DNA of 64,000 nt from Leifsonia xyli subsp. cynodontis DSM 46306 (GTDB lineage Bacteria; Actinomycetota; Actinomycetes; Actinomycetales; Microbacteriaceae): assembly GCF_000470775.1 (NCBI RefSeq), contig NC_022438.1:930001-994000 (forward strand), read 5' to 3'. Of the stretch, positions 9,478 through 18,496 are shown piece by piece (the stretch's first letter is position 1; every line of letters begins with the position of its first letter). The translations under genes were made by a program, and so were the position numbers. The notes under the pieces were generated by a model, which ran no database searches, was not told where the DNA came from, and was given only the letters and a program-made list of their open reading frames with translations.

Positions 9478-10627
9478 CGCACGAGCCCGATCGACCACAC
9501 CGCCGCGTCGGATCGCCGTGATCGGCGCCGGAAGCTGGGGGACCACGTTCGCGAAGATCCTCGCTGACGGGGGCAACGACGTCGTCGTCTGGGCGCGCCG
9601 GCCCGAGCTGGCGCGCGAGATCGACGAGGGGAAGCGCAACAGCGACTACTTGCAGGGCATCAACCTCCCGCGCAGCCTGCGCGCGACCTCGCACCTCGGT
9701 GAGGCGATGCGCGGTGCGGAGCAGGTCTTCGTCTCTCTGCCGAGCCAGACGCTGCGCTCGAATCTCGAAGCGATGATCCCGTACCTCGGCCCGGCGACAG
9801 TCGTCACCAGCCTGATGAAGGGTGTGGAGAAGGGCACGGGCTTGCGCATGAGCGAGGTCATCGCCCAGGGCCTGCCGATCGAGCCGGAGCGGATCGCTGT
9901 GGTGTCAGGGCCGAACCTGGCCCTCGAGATCGCTCGTGAGCAGCCCACGGCCGCCGTCGTCTCCTCGCTGAGCCCGGTGACGGCGGTGGCGGTGGCGACC
10001 TCCGCCACCAACCGGTACTTCCGCAGCTTCGTGAACACCGATGTCATCGGCACCGAGTTCGGCGGCGTGCTCAAGAACCTCATCGCGGTCGCGATCGGCA
10101 TCGTGGACGGCGTCGGCTACGGCGAGAACACGAAAGCGTCGATCATCACGCGCGGCCTGGTCGAGATGACTGATTTCGCGGTCGCCTACGGAGCGGAGCC
10201 CCAGACGCTCTCCGGGCTCGCCGGCCTCGGCGATCTGATCGCGACCTGCGAGTCGCCGCTCAGCCGCAACAACACGGCAGGACGGCTGCTCGGCCAGGGC
10301 TACAGCTTCACCGACGTAGTGAAGCAGATGAATCAGACGGCGGAGGGGCTGGCCTCGGTGGCACCCATCCTGAGCCTCGCGGAGGCCCGCGGTGTCGAGA
10401 TGCCGATCGTGCGTCAGGTGAGCCAGGTGCTCGCGGGCACGCTCGCTCCGAAGGACATCGCGCCGCACCTCACCACCGATGACGAGCCGCAGGGCGAAAG
10501 AACGCGGGGCGAAAGGACTACGGATGACGGACAGGGTCAGGGTCGCACTTCTGTTTGGGGGTCGCTCAAGCGAGCATTCGATCAGCTGCGCGACGGCGGC
10601 GGGAGTTCTCGCCGCGATCGACCGTGA
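9470..10627 (+). CDS. gpsA: Glycerol-3-phosphate dehydrogenase [NAD(P)+]
   Basis: GpsA reduces dihydroxyacetone phosphate to sn-glycerol-3-phosphate. The Rossmann nucleotide-binding motif IAVIGAGSWGTTFAKIL opens the domain. VVSGPNLALEIA, the catalytic-lysine block VLKNLIAVAIGIVDGVGYG and LAGLGDLIATC follow in order. The canonical fold ends near residue 345 (LTTDDEPQGE), but no stop occurs and the frame runs on for about 40 more residues, overlapping ddl out of frame by 104 nt. The extra tail is Arg/Gly-rich and probably carries no function. plsC overlaps its start. Confidence 0.95.
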   Translation: MANARARSTTPPRRIAVIGAGSWGTTFAKILADGGNDVVVWARRPELAREIDEGKRNSDYLQGINLPRSLRATSHLGEAMRGAEQVFVSLPSQTLRSNLEAMIPYLGPATVVTSLMKGVEKGTGLRMSEVIAQGLPIEPERIAVVSGPNLALEIAREQPTAAVVSSLSPVTAVAVATSATNRYFRSFVNTDVIGTEFGGVLKNLIAVAIGIVDGVGYGENTKASIITRGLVEMTDFAVAYGAEPQTLSGLAGLGDLIATCESPLSRNNTAGRLLGQGYSFTDVVKQMNQTAEGLASVAPILSLAEARGVEMPIVRQVSQVLAGTLAPKDIAPHLTTDDEPQGERTRGERTTDDGQGQGRTSVWGSLKRAFDQLRDGGGSSRRDRP

Positions 10628-11615
10628 CGCCTACGAGGTCCTCCCCATCGGCATCACGCACGATGGCGCCTTCACGCTTCAGCCGGACGACGCGGCGGCG
10701 TTCGAGCTGAACCCGGAGCGGATGCCGGAGGTCGAGGACAACGGCAGCCGCGTTCTGTGGCCGGAGTCCGCCGCGACCCGGGAACTCACGCTTGTGGCCG
10801 CCGACGGCAGGCGCTCCTCGCTGGGGGATCTCGATCTGGTGTTCCCCATCCTGCACGGCCCCTGGGGCGAGGACGGGACGCTTCAGGGGATGCTGGAACT
10901 CGTCGGTCTGCCCTACGTCGGCAGCGGGGTGCTCGCGAGCGCGCTCGGGATGGACAAGCATTTCACCAAGACGGTCCTCCAGCAGGCCGGCATCCCCGTC
11001 GCCCCGTGGACGACCGTGACCGCTTACGAGTGGCGCACCGGCGCGGACGCCGTTCGCGCCGCCGCGCGCGAACTCGGCCTTCCCGCTTTCGTGAAGCCTG
11101 CCCGCGCCGGTTCGAGCGTGGGCGTCGGCAAAGTGAAGGAGTGGTCCGAGCTGGGCCCGGCGATGGACGCCGCGTTCGCTGAGGACGACCGCGTCCTGAT
11201 CGAGTCGGGCGTCGTCGGCCGCGAGGTCGAGATCGCGGTGCTCGGCGGCCGCCCGGGGGAGTCCGCGCGTGCGTCGGTGGCGGGTGAGATCGTCGTCTCC
11301 GGCCGCGATTTCTACGATTTCGCGGCGAAGTACCTGGACGCGCCCGGCATCGACCTGGTGTGCCCGGCGGAGCTCACGGACGTGGAGCTGGGGCAGATGC
11401 GCGCACTCGGCGTGCGCGCGTTCGACGCGATCGGCGGCGAGGGTCTCGCGCGCGTGGACTTCTTTCTCACGTCGGAGGGTTTTGTGGTCAACGAGATCAA
11501 CACGATGCCCGGTTTCACCCCGATCTCGATGTTCCCGCGCTGCTGGCAGGAGACCGGGCTGAGCTATCCGGAGCTGATCGACGAACTGATTCAGGTGGCG
11601 CTGGCGCGGGCCTGA
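10524..11615 (+). CDS. ddl: D-alanine--D-alanine ligase
   Basis: Ddl makes the D-Ala-D-Ala dipeptide that MurF adds to the peptidoglycan precursor. I start it at ATG 10524, giving the conserved RVALLFGGRSSEHSISCATA; the frame is open to 10479 but the extra residues are not family-like. An AAAGGAC sequence lies about 8 nt upstream. The ATP-grasp core includes FPILHGPWGEDGTLQGML, PAFVKPARAGSSVGVGKV and the metal-binding end FVVNEINTMPGFTPISMFP. At 363 residues it is normal length. The start lies inside the gpsA tail, so the two genes are translationally linked. Confidence 0.96.
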   Translation: MTDRVRVALLFGGRSSEHSISCATAAGVLAAIDRDAYEVLPIGITHDGAFTLQPDDAAAFELNPERMPEVEDNGSRVLWPESAATRELTLVAADGRRSSLGDLDLVFPILHGPWGEDGTLQGMLELVGLPYVGSGVLASALGMDKHFTKTVLQQAGIPVAPWTTVTAYEWRTGADAVRAAARELGLPAFVKPARAGSSVGVGKVKEWSELGPAMDAAFAEDDRVLIESGVVGREVEIAVLGGRPGESARASVAGEIVVSGRDFYDFAAKYLDAPGIDLVCPAELTDVELGQMRALGVRAFDAIGGEGLARVDFFLTSEGFVVNEINTMPGFTPISMFPRCWQETGLSYPELIDELIQVALARA

Positions 11616-11623
11616 GCCCGCAC

Positions 11624-12142
11624 CTACTTCGTCGGTTCCGGCGCGGGCGTCGGCCTAACGTCCGTGTCCAGTGTCGACAGGCACTTCGCTGTCTGCTCGA
11701 CGCTCGCGATCGCGGAGGCGAACTCCGGCAGCACCGACGAATCCGATGCGCCCGAGACATGGTCGATGATCACCTCGGTCGCCGGCTTCCGGCCGAACGT
11801 CTGGTAGACGACCGTCTTGGCGGCCGGTTCCGACATGAGCACCCAGTCGATGCCGTTCACGCTGACGCACGGTCTCGTGGTCGGCCCGATCGGCGGGACC
11901 CCGCAGCGCAGCAGGACGGCGGCGGGGTCGCCCCACGCTCCGGTCGCCTGTGCGTCCGTCTGGCGTCGCGCCTTGCCGGCGACCGCGTCCGGCAGCCGGA
12001 CGCTGATCTCCGCGCAGCCGGGATCGTTCGCATCGGCGGCGGGATCGAGGGAGACCGCGGTCGCGCAGCCGGTGAGGGCGAGCACGGCCGCGGTCAGGAG
12101 GGTGGCGAGGACCGCGCTGAGGGCGGTGCGTCGAGCGGACAT
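11624..12142 (-). CDS. DUF3515 family lipoprotein
   Basis: On the minus strand, converging on ddl (8-nt gap) and diverging from thiL. From ATG 12142 the protein has a basic start (MSARRTALS), a hydrophobic stretch and the lipobox LTGC, then the DUF3515 body containing DPGCAEISVRLPDAVAG, CGVPPIGPTTRPCVSVNGIDWV and the central VVYQTFGRKPATEVIID. An earlier ATG (12169) would overlap the thiL start by 2 nt and gives no better signal peptide. DUF3515 proteins are actinobacterial exported lipoproteins of unknown function, often beside thiL or ddl as here. Confidence 0.85.
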   Translation of the reverse strand: MSARRTALSAVLATLLTAAVLALTGCATAVSLDPAADANDPGCAEISVRLPDAVAGKARRQTDAQATGAWGDPAAVLLRCGVPPIGPTTRPCVSVNGIDWVLMSEPAAKTVVYQTFGRKPATEVIIDHVSGASDSSVLPEFASAIASVEQTAKCLSTLDTDVRPTPAPEPTK

Positions 12143-12167
12143 CGGTTTCAGGCTACCGTTTTGACTC

Positions 12168-13163
12168 ATGGGAATCTCTGGGAGCACCGGCCCGGCCATC
12201 GGCGAGGCGTCCGAACGGGAGGCGCTGCGGCGCATCATCCCGCGGCTGCCCCGGTCCGCGGCTGCGCTGGTCGGCCCGGGCGACGACGCCGCCGTGCTCG
12301 CTGCGCCCGACGGCCGCTACGTCGTGACCACCGATCTGATGGTCCACGGGCCGGATTTCCGGCTCGCCTGGTCGAGTCCCGCGGATCTCGGCTGGAAGGC
12401 CGCCGCGACGAATCTCTCCGATGTCGCGGCGATGGGCGCGGCGCCGACGGCGCTCGTGGTCGCGATCGCCGCGCCGCCGGCCCTGCCCGTCGCCGCCCTC
12501 GAAGAGATCGCCGACGGGCTCCGCGCCGCGTGCGAGGCGCTCGCGCCGGGCTGCGGGGTCGTCGGCGGCGACCTCTCTGCCTCCGAGACGCTCACGCTCG
12601 CCGTCACCGCGTTCGGCGACCTCCGGGGCCGGCCTCCGGTTCTCCGCAGCGGCGCCTGGCCCGGCGACATCCTCGCGGTCTCCGGCCGGCTCGGCGCGGC
12701 GGCCGCGGGACTCCGTCTGCTTTTCCGGCACGCGGTGGATGCCGCGGGCGCGCCCGACCGTGCCGCCTTCGACCGTGTCGCGGCCGATCATCCCGACCTC
12801 GTCGCCGCCCAGCTGCGTCCGACGCCTCCGATCGCGGACGGCCCTCTCGCGGCCGAGGCCGGGGCCACCGCCATGCTCGACCTCAGCGACGGTCTGGCGC
12901 TCGAAGCGCGCCGCGTCGGGGAGGCGAGCGGGGTGGCGATCGACCTCGATCCGGACGCGCTCGGTCCCGACCTGCGCCTGGCGCTCACCGGGGGAGAAGA
13001 CCACAGTCTGCTCGCCTCCTTTCCTCCGGACGCCCCTCTGCCCGGCGGCTTCCGCCGCATCGGAGCGGTGCGCGAAGGCGAGGGGCTCTTCGTCGGCGGG
13101 CGGCCGTTCGGCGAGCGCGGGGGCTGGGACCCGTACCTCGAGTGGGACGGCTCCGCCGGCTAA
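12168..13163 (+). CDS. thiL: Thiamine-monophosphate kinase
   Basis: ThiL phosphorylates thiamine monophosphate to the cofactor thiamine pyrophosphate. The 331-residue protein has the ATP-binding PurM-like fold motifs: LVGPGDDAAVLAAPDGRYVV, TTDLMVHGPDFR, KAAATNLSDVAAMGA, GGDLSASETLTLAVTA and MLDLSDGLALEARRVG. The ATG lies 8 nt after a TACCGT -10-like hexamer (12154-12159), which suggests leaderless initiation. It diverges from the DUF3515 gene. The 236 nt between its stop and the rsmD 3' end contain no recognisable gene; I see nothing else there. Confidence 0.95.
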   Translation: MGISGSTGPAIGEASEREALRRIIPRLPRSAAALVGPGDDAAVLAAPDGRYVVTTDLMVHGPDFRLAWSSPADLGWKAAATNLSDVAAMGAAPTALVVAIAAPPALPVAALEEIADGLRAACEALAPGCGVVGGDLSASETLTLAVTAFGDLRGRPPVLRSGAWPGDILAVSGRLGAAAAGLRLLFRHAVDAAGAPDRAAFDRVAADHPDLVAAQLRPTPPIADGPLAAEAGATAMLDLSDGLALEARRVGEASGVAIDLDPDALGPDLRLALTGGEDHSLLASFPPDAPLPGGFRRIGAVREGEGLFVGGRPFGERGGWDPYLEWDGSAG

Positions 13164-13399
13164 CTGTTGTCGTGTCCGGGGACGTTGTTGGATTCCGTTT
13201 CCGTCGCTCGTCGAAAACGGACGAGAGTGTGGTCGGTGGTGGGGGTCAGACAGGAAACGAAGGAGAAAACGCGGGTAAGGGGGCCGATTCTCCTCCGGTT
13301 GTGACGGGACGGACCCGGTGCGTACAGGGACGGGACGCGAGGGTGTGGAGAGAGCGGACGTGGATGTCAGGCTGCTCACAGCCGCACAAGGCACGACAG

Positions 13400-13972
13400 C
13401 TAACCGGCCGATGGCTCGAGGTAGTGCAGCGCTGTCTCGCCGTAGGTTCGCGAGTACACCCTCTCCAGACCGTCGGGGAGGCTCGGCTCTCCCGCGCGCG
13501 CGCTCCGCTCGACGCAGACCAGGGCGTCCGGCGCGAGCAGGGGGACGAGCGCTGTGAGCACCGCCAGCAGCTCCGCGTCCGGCACATCGTAGGGTGGGTC
13601 GAGGAAAACCAGCTCGAAGTGGCCTGTCGCGGTCGTGAGGTAGGTCAGGGCAGAGGTCGCTCGCACCTCCACGCTCGGCCGCTCCCCGGGGCTCGCCGCC
13701 TGCGCGACGGCCGCGGCGTTCCGCTTGCACGCACTCGCCGCCGCCGCGCTCTTCTCGACCAGCACGACGGCCACCGATCCGCGGCTGGCCGCCTCCAGCC
13801 CGAGGGCGCCCGAACCCGCGTACAGGTCGAGCACGCGCGCGCCACGCACGGCATTCCGCGACTCCAACGCGGAGAACACGGCCTCGCGCACCCGGTCGCT
13901 GGTCGGACGGGTGCCGCTCTTCGGCACCTGGATGGCGAGCGAGCCGGCGAAACCGGAGACGATGCGAGTCAT
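13400..13972 (-). CDS. rsmD: 16S rRNA (guanine966-N2)-methyltransferase
   Basis: RsmD methylates G966 of 16S rRNA using S-adenosylmethionine. Motifs in order are RIVSGFAGSL, the family block GTRPTSDRVREAVFSALE, the SAM-binding ARVLDLYAGSGALGLEAASR and the catalytic DPPY (FLDPPYDVPDAELL). At 190 residues it is full length. It lies opposite and just upstream of recG, with 76 nt between the two start codons. The usual partner coaD lies on the other side of recG, the common actinobacterial order rsmD-recG-coaD with rsmD inverted. Confidence 0.95.
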   Translation of the reverse strand: MTRIVSGFAGSLAIQVPKSGTRPTSDRVREAVFSALESRNAVRGARVLDLYAGSGALGLEAASRGSVAVVLVEKSAAAASACKRNAAAVAQAASPGERPSVEVRATSALTYLTTATGHFELVFLDPPYDVPDAELLAVLTALVPLLAPDALVCVERSARAGEPSLPDGLERVYSRTYGETALHYLEPSAG

Positions 13973-14048
13973 AACCCTCGAAAGCCTAGCCGTGCCGCCC
14001 TCCCGCCCGGCAAGACGGCGGGGAGGGGCGAACGCCTACGATCGAACC

Positions 14049-16268
14049 ATGACCTCCGTCCCCGCTCCGGCCGCCGGGGCCGTCTCCCTCGACGCGAAGC
14101 TCACGGGCGTGCTCGGCGGACGCACCGCCGCCGCGTTCGAGAAGGCGTTCGGGACGCGCACCGTCGCCGATCTCCTCAGCCACTACCCGCGCCGCTACGC
14201 GCGCCGCGGTGAGCTGACCGCGCTGGCGAACCTGCCGCTGGACGAGAACGTGACGATCATCGCCGAAGTGCTGCGCGTGCAGGAGCGGTCGATGCGGGCG
14301 CGGCGCGGCAGCATCCTGGAAGTCAAGATCTCCGACGGCGAGGGCATCCTGACCCTCACCTTCTTCAACCAGTCCTGGCGGGCGAAGGAGCTGACGCCCG
14401 GTGCGCGTGGCATCTTCGCGGGCAAGGTCTCGGCCTACCGCGGCGCTCTGCAGCTGGCGCATCCCGACTACGAGCTGTTCGAGCCGGATGCCGGAAACAC
14501 TGTGGACCCGGGCAGCGCAGCGGCGAAGGAGTGGGCGCAGACCCCGATCCCGATCTACCCGGCCACCGGGGCCGTCGCCAGCTGGCAGGTGCAGAAGGCG
14601 GTCGGTCTGGCGCTGGATGCGCTCGGCCGGGTCGAGGACCCGGTGCCCGCGGGCATCGTCGCCGAGCGCAGGCTCGTCTCATTCCGGGACGCCCTGGAGG
14701 GCGTCCACCGGCCGCAGAAGGACTCCCAGTGGCAGCGTGCTCGCGACGCTCTGCGCTTCCAGGAGGCGTTCGTGCTGCAAGCGGCTCTGCTCCAGCAGCG
14801 GGCCGCCGCGCGCGCTGTCGCCGCCACCCCGCGCCGGGCCGTCCCCGGCGGCCTGCTGGAGCGTTTCGACGCCGAGCTGCCGTTCGCCCTGACCGACGAT
14901 CAGGCCCTGGTCGGTGGCGAGATCGCCCGGGATCTGGATGCGGACGCCGCGATGCACCGGCTGGTGCAGGGCGAGGTCGGTTCCGGCAAGACCCTCGTGG
15001 CGCTCCGCGCGATGCTCGCTGTCGCGGACTCGGGCGGGCAGTCCGCTCTGCTCGCGCCCACGGAGGTGCTCGCCGCCCAGCACCTCCGCTCGATCGCCGC
15101 CATGCTCGGCCCCGGCCTCTCCGCCGAACTGATGCCGACGCTCTTGACCGGTCAGCTCTCCGCCGCGGAACGCAAGCGCGCTCTGCTGCGCACAGTCTCG
15201 GGCCAGTCGCGCATCGTCGTCGGCACCCACGCTCTGCTCGGCGACGCCGTGACGTTCTACGATCTCGGGCTCGTCGTGGTCGACGAGCAGCACCGGTTCG
15301 GGGTCGAGCAGCGGGAGGCGCTGCGGGCCAAGGGCGGGACGCCGCCGCATGTGCTCGTGCTCACGGCGACGCCCATCCCGCGCACGGTCGCTATGACCGT
15401 CTTCGGCGACCTGGATGTCTCGACCATCGCGCAGCTGCCCGCCGGACGGCAGGGGATCGAGAGTTTCGTCGTCCCGCTCGCAGACCGGCCCGGCTGGGAG
15501 CGCCGCATCTGGGAGCGCGCCTCGGAGGAGATCGCGAAAGGCCGTCAAGTGTTCGTGGTCTGCCCGGCTATCGCCGGGAAGGAGACCGAGGAGGGCGCGG
15601 ACCCGCCGGAACAGGAGACGGGGGCGGCGCGCTCGCCCGACGCCCCCGCCCGCCCGATCGCGAACGTCGAGTCCGTCGCCGCGCAGGTGCGCGCAGACCC
15701 CCTCTTGGCCTCCGCCCGCATCGGCATTCTGCACGGCAGGCTGCCCTCTGAGGCCAAGGACGAGGCCATGCGCTCGTTCGCCGCCGGCGATATCGACCTG
15801 CTGATCGCCACGACCGTCATCGAGGTCGGCGTCAACGTCCCGAACGCGTCCGTCATGGTCGTCCTCGACGCCGACAGGTTCGGCGTCTCGCAGCTGCACC
15901 AGCTGCGCGGCCGGGTGGGCCGGGGCGGCGTCCCCGGCCTCTGCCTGCTGGTCACGGCGGCCGGGCAGGACACACTGGCGCGCGAGCGGGTAGAGGCCGT
16001 CGCGGCCACTCTGGACGGTTTCGAGCTCGCGAACATCGATCTCGAACTGCGGCGCGAGGGCGATGTGCTCGGCAGCCGCCAGTCGGGCGGACGGTCCTCG
16101 CTCCGGCTGCTGCGCGTCGCCAGCGACGGCGAGCTGATCGCCGAGGCGCGGGTCGCGGCCGAGGAGACGCTCTCCGCTCCGGATGGGCTGGCCGCGCAGC
16201 CCGCGCTCGTCGCCGCCCTCGCTCGCCGGCTGGACGAGACCGAGCGGGCCTTCCTCGGAAAGTCGTGA
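14049..16268 (+). CDS. recG: ATP-dependent DNA helicase RecG
   Basis: RecG remodels stalled replication forks and Holliday junctions. I start at ATG 14049, 6 nt after a TACGAT -10-like hexamer. The protein has 739 residues: the N-terminal wedge/OB region (LLSHYPRRYARRGELTALAN), Walker A (QGEVGSGKTLVALRAMLAV), the DEQH box (VVVDEQHRFGVEQREALRAK), TATPIPRT and the helicase C-domain (LLIATTVIEVGVNVPNASVM, QLHQLRGRVGRGG). A short Pro/Ala/Glu-rich insert near residue 515 is typical of actinobacterial homologues. The gene looks intact. Confidence 0.96.
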   Translation: MTSVPAPAAGAVSLDAKLTGVLGGRTAAAFEKAFGTRTVADLLSHYPRRYARRGELTALANLPLDENVTIIAEVLRVQERSMRARRGSILEVKISDGEGILTLTFFNQSWRAKELTPGARGIFAGKVSAYRGALQLAHPDYELFEPDAGNTVDPGSAAAKEWAQTPIPIYPATGAVASWQVQKAVGLALDALGRVEDPVPAGIVAERRLVSFRDALEGVHRPQKDSQWQRARDALRFQEAFVLQAALLQQRAAARAVAATPRRAVPGGLLERFDAELPFALTDDQALVGGEIARDLDADAAMHRLVQGEVGSGKTLVALRAMLAVADSGGQSALLAPTEVLAAQHLRSIAAMLGPGLSAELMPTLLTGQLSAAERKRALLRTVSGQSRIVVGTHALLGDAVTFYDLGLVVVDEQHRFGVEQREALRAKGGTPPHVLVLTATPIPRTVAMTVFGDLDVSTIAQLPAGRQGIESFVVPLADRPGWERRIWERASEEIAKGRQVFVVCPAIAGKETEEGADPPEQETGAARSPDAPARPIANVESVAAQVRADPLLASARIGILHGRLPSEAKDEAMRSFAAGDIDLLIATTVIEVGVNVPNASVMVVLDADRFGVSQLHQLRGRVGRGGVPGLCLLVTAAGQDTLARERVEAVAATLDGFELANIDLELRREGDVLGSRQSGGRSSLRLLRVASDGELIAEARVAAEETLSAPDGLAAQPALVAALARRLDETERAFLGKS

Positions 16269-16352
16269 TCCCACCGCCGCGAGCATGACGGATTGACAAC
16301 GAAATCCTGGGACCCCGGGAGAGCAGGGGGTTCCGGGATAGTGTGAGGTCCT

Positions 16353-16835
16353 ATGCACAGGATCGCCGTAGTCCCTGGATCGTTCGACCCGGTCACTCTC
16401 GGGCACCTCGACGTGATCGAGCGTGCCGCGGGGATGTGGGACGAGGTCCACGTCTTGGTGGTCCACAACCCGGACAAGAGCGCGCTGCTGCCCATCGCGC
16501 AGCGGGTGGCGCTGCTGGAGCGGTCGATCGAGGAGGCCGGCATCGCCGGGAGCATCGTCGTCGCGTCCTGGTCGGTCGGTCTGCTGGTCGACTACTGCAC
16601 GGATATCGGCGCGCACGTTCTCGTGAAGGGCATCCGTTCGCAGGTGGATGTCGCCTACGAGACGCCGATGGCCATCGTCAACCGCCACCTCGCTGAAGTG
16701 GAGACAGTGTTCCTGCTGCCGAACCCGGCCAATGCGCACGTCTCCAGCTCGCTCGTGCGCCAGGTCGCGTCCCTGGGTGGCGACGTCAGCCCGTACGTCC
16801 CCGCTGCCGTCTCCGAGCTGCTGTCCTCGTCGTGA
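16353..16835 (+). CDS. coaD: Phosphopantetheine adenylyltransferase
   Basis: CoaD adenylates 4'-phosphopantetheine in coenzyme A synthesis. The 160-residue protein has the nucleotidyltransferase signature [20 protein letters not shown], including the T/HxGH motif, then [15 protein letters not shown] and the closing [18 protein letters not shown]. Length is standard. The ATG is preceded by GGTCCT and by a TAGTGT hexamer (16339-16344) 8 nt upstream, compatible with a short or absent leader. It follows recG after 84 nt. Confidence 0.96.
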   Translation: MHRIAVVPGSFDPVTLGHLDVIERAAGMWDEVHVLVVHNPDKSALLPIAQRVALLERSIEEAGIAGSIVVASWSVGLLVDYCTDIGAHVLVKGIRSQVDVAYETPMAIVNRHLAEVETVFLLPNPANAHVSSSLVRQVASLGGDVSPYVPAAVSELLSSS

Positions 16836-16967
16836 TCGCGCTGGGCCGTCCGTCGGCGCGCAGCGCGATCGCGGGCCTCGAGCGACGTCCGGAGCGAGGC
16901 CGCACTGCTCCCTGTGTCTCTCCTGCCAGACGGCTGGCCCTCGCCCGCGAGCGCGGGGCGGACAGCG

Positions 16968-16973
16968 TAAAAT
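16968..16973 (+). promoter_or_regulatory. -10 hexamer (TAAAAT) of the yceD-rpmF-rnc-mutM unit
   Basis: A good TAAAAT hexamer lies in GC-rich surroundings, 8 nt before the GTG start of the DUF177 gene and with no Shine-Dalgarno between. The expected transcription start would fall on or next to the start codon, so the mRNA is probably leaderless. I see no convincing -35 hexamer. Confidence 0.55.
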
Positions 16974-16981
16974 AGCAGACC

Positions 16982-17566
16982 GTGACCAGGAGAAGAACGA
17001 CCCCGTACACGGTCACTGTGTACGAACTGCTGCGTCGTCCAGGCGAGATGCGCGAGCAGCGGCTGAGCGTCCCGGTGGCCGAGCGACTGGGCGAGGGACT
17101 GCTCTCGGTGCCCGAGGGCGGCACCGTGGAGCTGGACCTCCGGCTGGAGTCCATGCACGAGGGGATCCTCGTCTCCGGCGAGGTGGAAGCCACGGCGACC
17201 GGCGTCTGCGGACGCTGCCTCAAAGACATCGAGCAGCCGGTCGGAGTCGATTTCCAGGAGCTTTTCGCGTATCCTTCTGACGAAGCTTTCGATTATGAGG
17301 TTCACGACGACCACGTGGATCTTGAACCTCTGATCAGGGATGCGGTGGTGCTGTCACTGCCGTTCCAGCCGGTGTGCCGGCCGGATTGCCCCGGTCTCGA
17401 TCCCGAGACCGGCGAGCGACTGGCGGATGCACCGGATCGGGAACCCGGGCAGGCCATCGATCCGCGATGGTCCGCGCTCGCCGGTTTCCAGGCTTCCGAC
17501 ACCACTGTCACATCGACAGAGCCCACGAGTAACGCCCCGGCCGCCGGGGCCGGAGAAGAGAGATAG
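16982..17566 (+). CDS. DUF177 (YceD family) protein
   Basis: YceD/DUF177 proteins are conserved beside rpmF and are linked to 23S rRNA or 50S maturation; the biochemistry is unsettled. The 194-residue protein starts at GTG. It has the central family pattern [19 protein letters not shown] with a CxxC pair near residue 78, [19 protein letters not shown], and a second Cys pair in [18 protein letters not shown], a likely metal site. The C-terminal 30 residues are low-complexity Thr/Ala/Pro. rpmF begins 2 nt after the stop. Confidence 0.92.
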   Translation: MTRRRTTPYTVTVYELLRRPGEMREQRLSVPVAERLGEGLLSVPEGGTVELDLRLESMHEGILVSGEVEATATGVCGRCLKDIEQPVGVDFQELFAYPSDEAFDYEVHDDHVDLEPLIRDAVVLSLPFQPVCRPDCPGLDPETGERLADAPDREPGQAIDPRWSALAGFQASDTTVTSTEPTSNAPAAGAGEER

Positions 17567-17568
17567 TC

Positions 17569-17772
17569 ATGGCCGTTCCGAAGCGGAAGCAGTCTCGCGC
17601 CAACACCCACGCCCGTCGTTCGCAGTGGAAGGCCGAGGTCCCCACGCTCGTCAAGACCGTCGAGAACGGCAAGGTCACCTACAGCCTGCCGCACCGCGCC
17701 AAGGTCGTCGAGGACTCCGCGGGCACCGCTTTGTTCCTCGAGTACAAGGGCCGCAAGGTCGCCGACGTCTGA
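17569..17772 (+). CDS. rpmF: 50S ribosomal protein L32
   Basis: This 67-residue basic protein opens with the L32 signature [20 protein letters not shown]. No CxxC zinc motif is present, so it is the zinc-independent (C-minus) form. The body [20 protein letters not shown] and the end YKGRKVADV match actinobacterial L32. It is preceded by GAGAGAT and sits between yceD and rnc, the usual ribosome-maturation neighbourhood. Confidence 0.97.
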   Translation: MAVPKRKQSRANTHARRSQWKAEVPTLVKTVENGKVTYSLPHRAKVVEDSAGTALFLEYKGRKVADV

Positions 17773-17782
17773 TCGGCGCGGC

Positions 17783-18496
17783 ATGGTCGGCGAGAACACT
17801 GACCGCAGCGCACTGCTTGAGAAGCTCGGGGTCGACATCGACCCCGAGCTTCTCAAGCATGCGCTGACGCACCGGTCCTATGCATACGAGAACGGCGGCA
17901 TCCCGAATAACGAGCGTCTGGAGTTCCTCGGAGACTCGATCCTCGGGCAGGCCGTCACGGTCAAGCTCTTCCGGGAGAACCCCGGCCTCGATGAGGGAGA
18001 GCTCGCCAAACGTCGGGCCAGCCTCGTCTCTTCCGTCGCGCTGGCGGAGGTCGCCCGCGGTATCGGGCTGGGGGAGTATCTGCGGCTCGGCCGCGGCGAG
18101 AACCAGAGTGGCGGGCGCGAGAAGGCGTCCATCCTGGCCGACACCGTCGAGGCGGTCATCGGCGCTGTGTATCTGGATGCCGGCGGCGATGAGGCGACCG
18201 CCCTCGTGCTCCGCCTGATCGGTCCGCTCATGGCCGACCCCGCGCGTTTCGGGGCCGCGATGGACCCCAAGACCAGTCTGCAGGAGGCCGCCGCCCACCA
18301 CGGCGTAGGCCAGCCCGTCTACACCGTCACCAACACCGGTCCGGACCACTCGAAGACTTTCCACGCCACCGTGGATGTCGGCGGTCTGATCACCGCGAGC
18401 GGCGAGGGGACCAGCAAGAAGCAAGCCGAGATGGCCGCTGCCCTCAGCGCTTGGACCGCGCTCACGAACCACCGTGCCCGAGCTCCCCGAGGTTGA
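17783..18496 (+). CDS. rnc: Ribonuclease III
   Basis: RNase III cleaves double-stranded RNA in rRNA processing and mRNA turnover. The catalytic domain has the signature [17 protein letters not shown] and the second acidic site [16 protein letters not shown]. The C-terminal dsRNA-binding domain has [26 protein letters not shown] and [16 protein letters not shown]. At 237 residues it is full length. Codons 11-26 encode [14 protein letters not shown] within a perfect 44-nt-plus inverted repeat, listed separately, that would fold as a long RNA hairpin, a potential substrate for the enzyme itself. The 3' end overlaps mutM by 23 nt. Confidence 0.96.
   Translation: MVGENTDRSALLEKLGVDIDPELLKHALTHRSYAYENGGIPNNERLEFLGDSILGQAVTVKLFRENPGLDEGELAKRRASLVSSVALAEVARGIGLGEYLRLGRGENQSGGREKASILADTVEAVIGAVYLDAGGDEATALVLRLIGPLMADPARFGAAMDPKTSLQEAAAHHGVGQPVYTVTNTGPDHSKTFHATVDVGGLITASGEGTSKKQAEMAAALSAWTALTNHRARAPRG
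17814..17859 (+). repeat. Perfect 22-bp inverted repeat inside rnc (possible autoregulatory hairpin)
   Basis: Arms 17814-17835 and 17838-17859 are exact reverse complements separated by only two bases (ca). The left arm reads TGCTTGAGAAGCTCGGGG and then TCGA. In RNA this would give a stem of about 21 bp with a 4-nt loop, starting 31 nt after the rnc start codon. That is roughly two helical turns, the size RNase III prefers. It is coding sequence, so the palindrome must coexist with codon choice. No T-tract follows, so it is not an intrinsic terminator. Confidence 0.85.

Noticed and set aside
11360..14212. A 950-codon open frame crossing ddl, DUF3515, thiL and rsmD.
   Set aside because: It is an Arg/Pro/Gly-rich shadow of well-supported genes in other frames and strands.
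14679..16739. A 686-codon minus-strand frame opposite recG and coaD.
   Set aside because: Its composition (His/Asp/Arg-rich) is that of an antisense shadow, and recG on the other strand has all its motifs.
16995..17025. GTACACGGTCACTGTGTAC near the yceD start looks like an operator palindrome.
   Set aside because: It is imperfect and encodes the conserved PYTVTVYEL residues of the protein, so coding constraint explains it.
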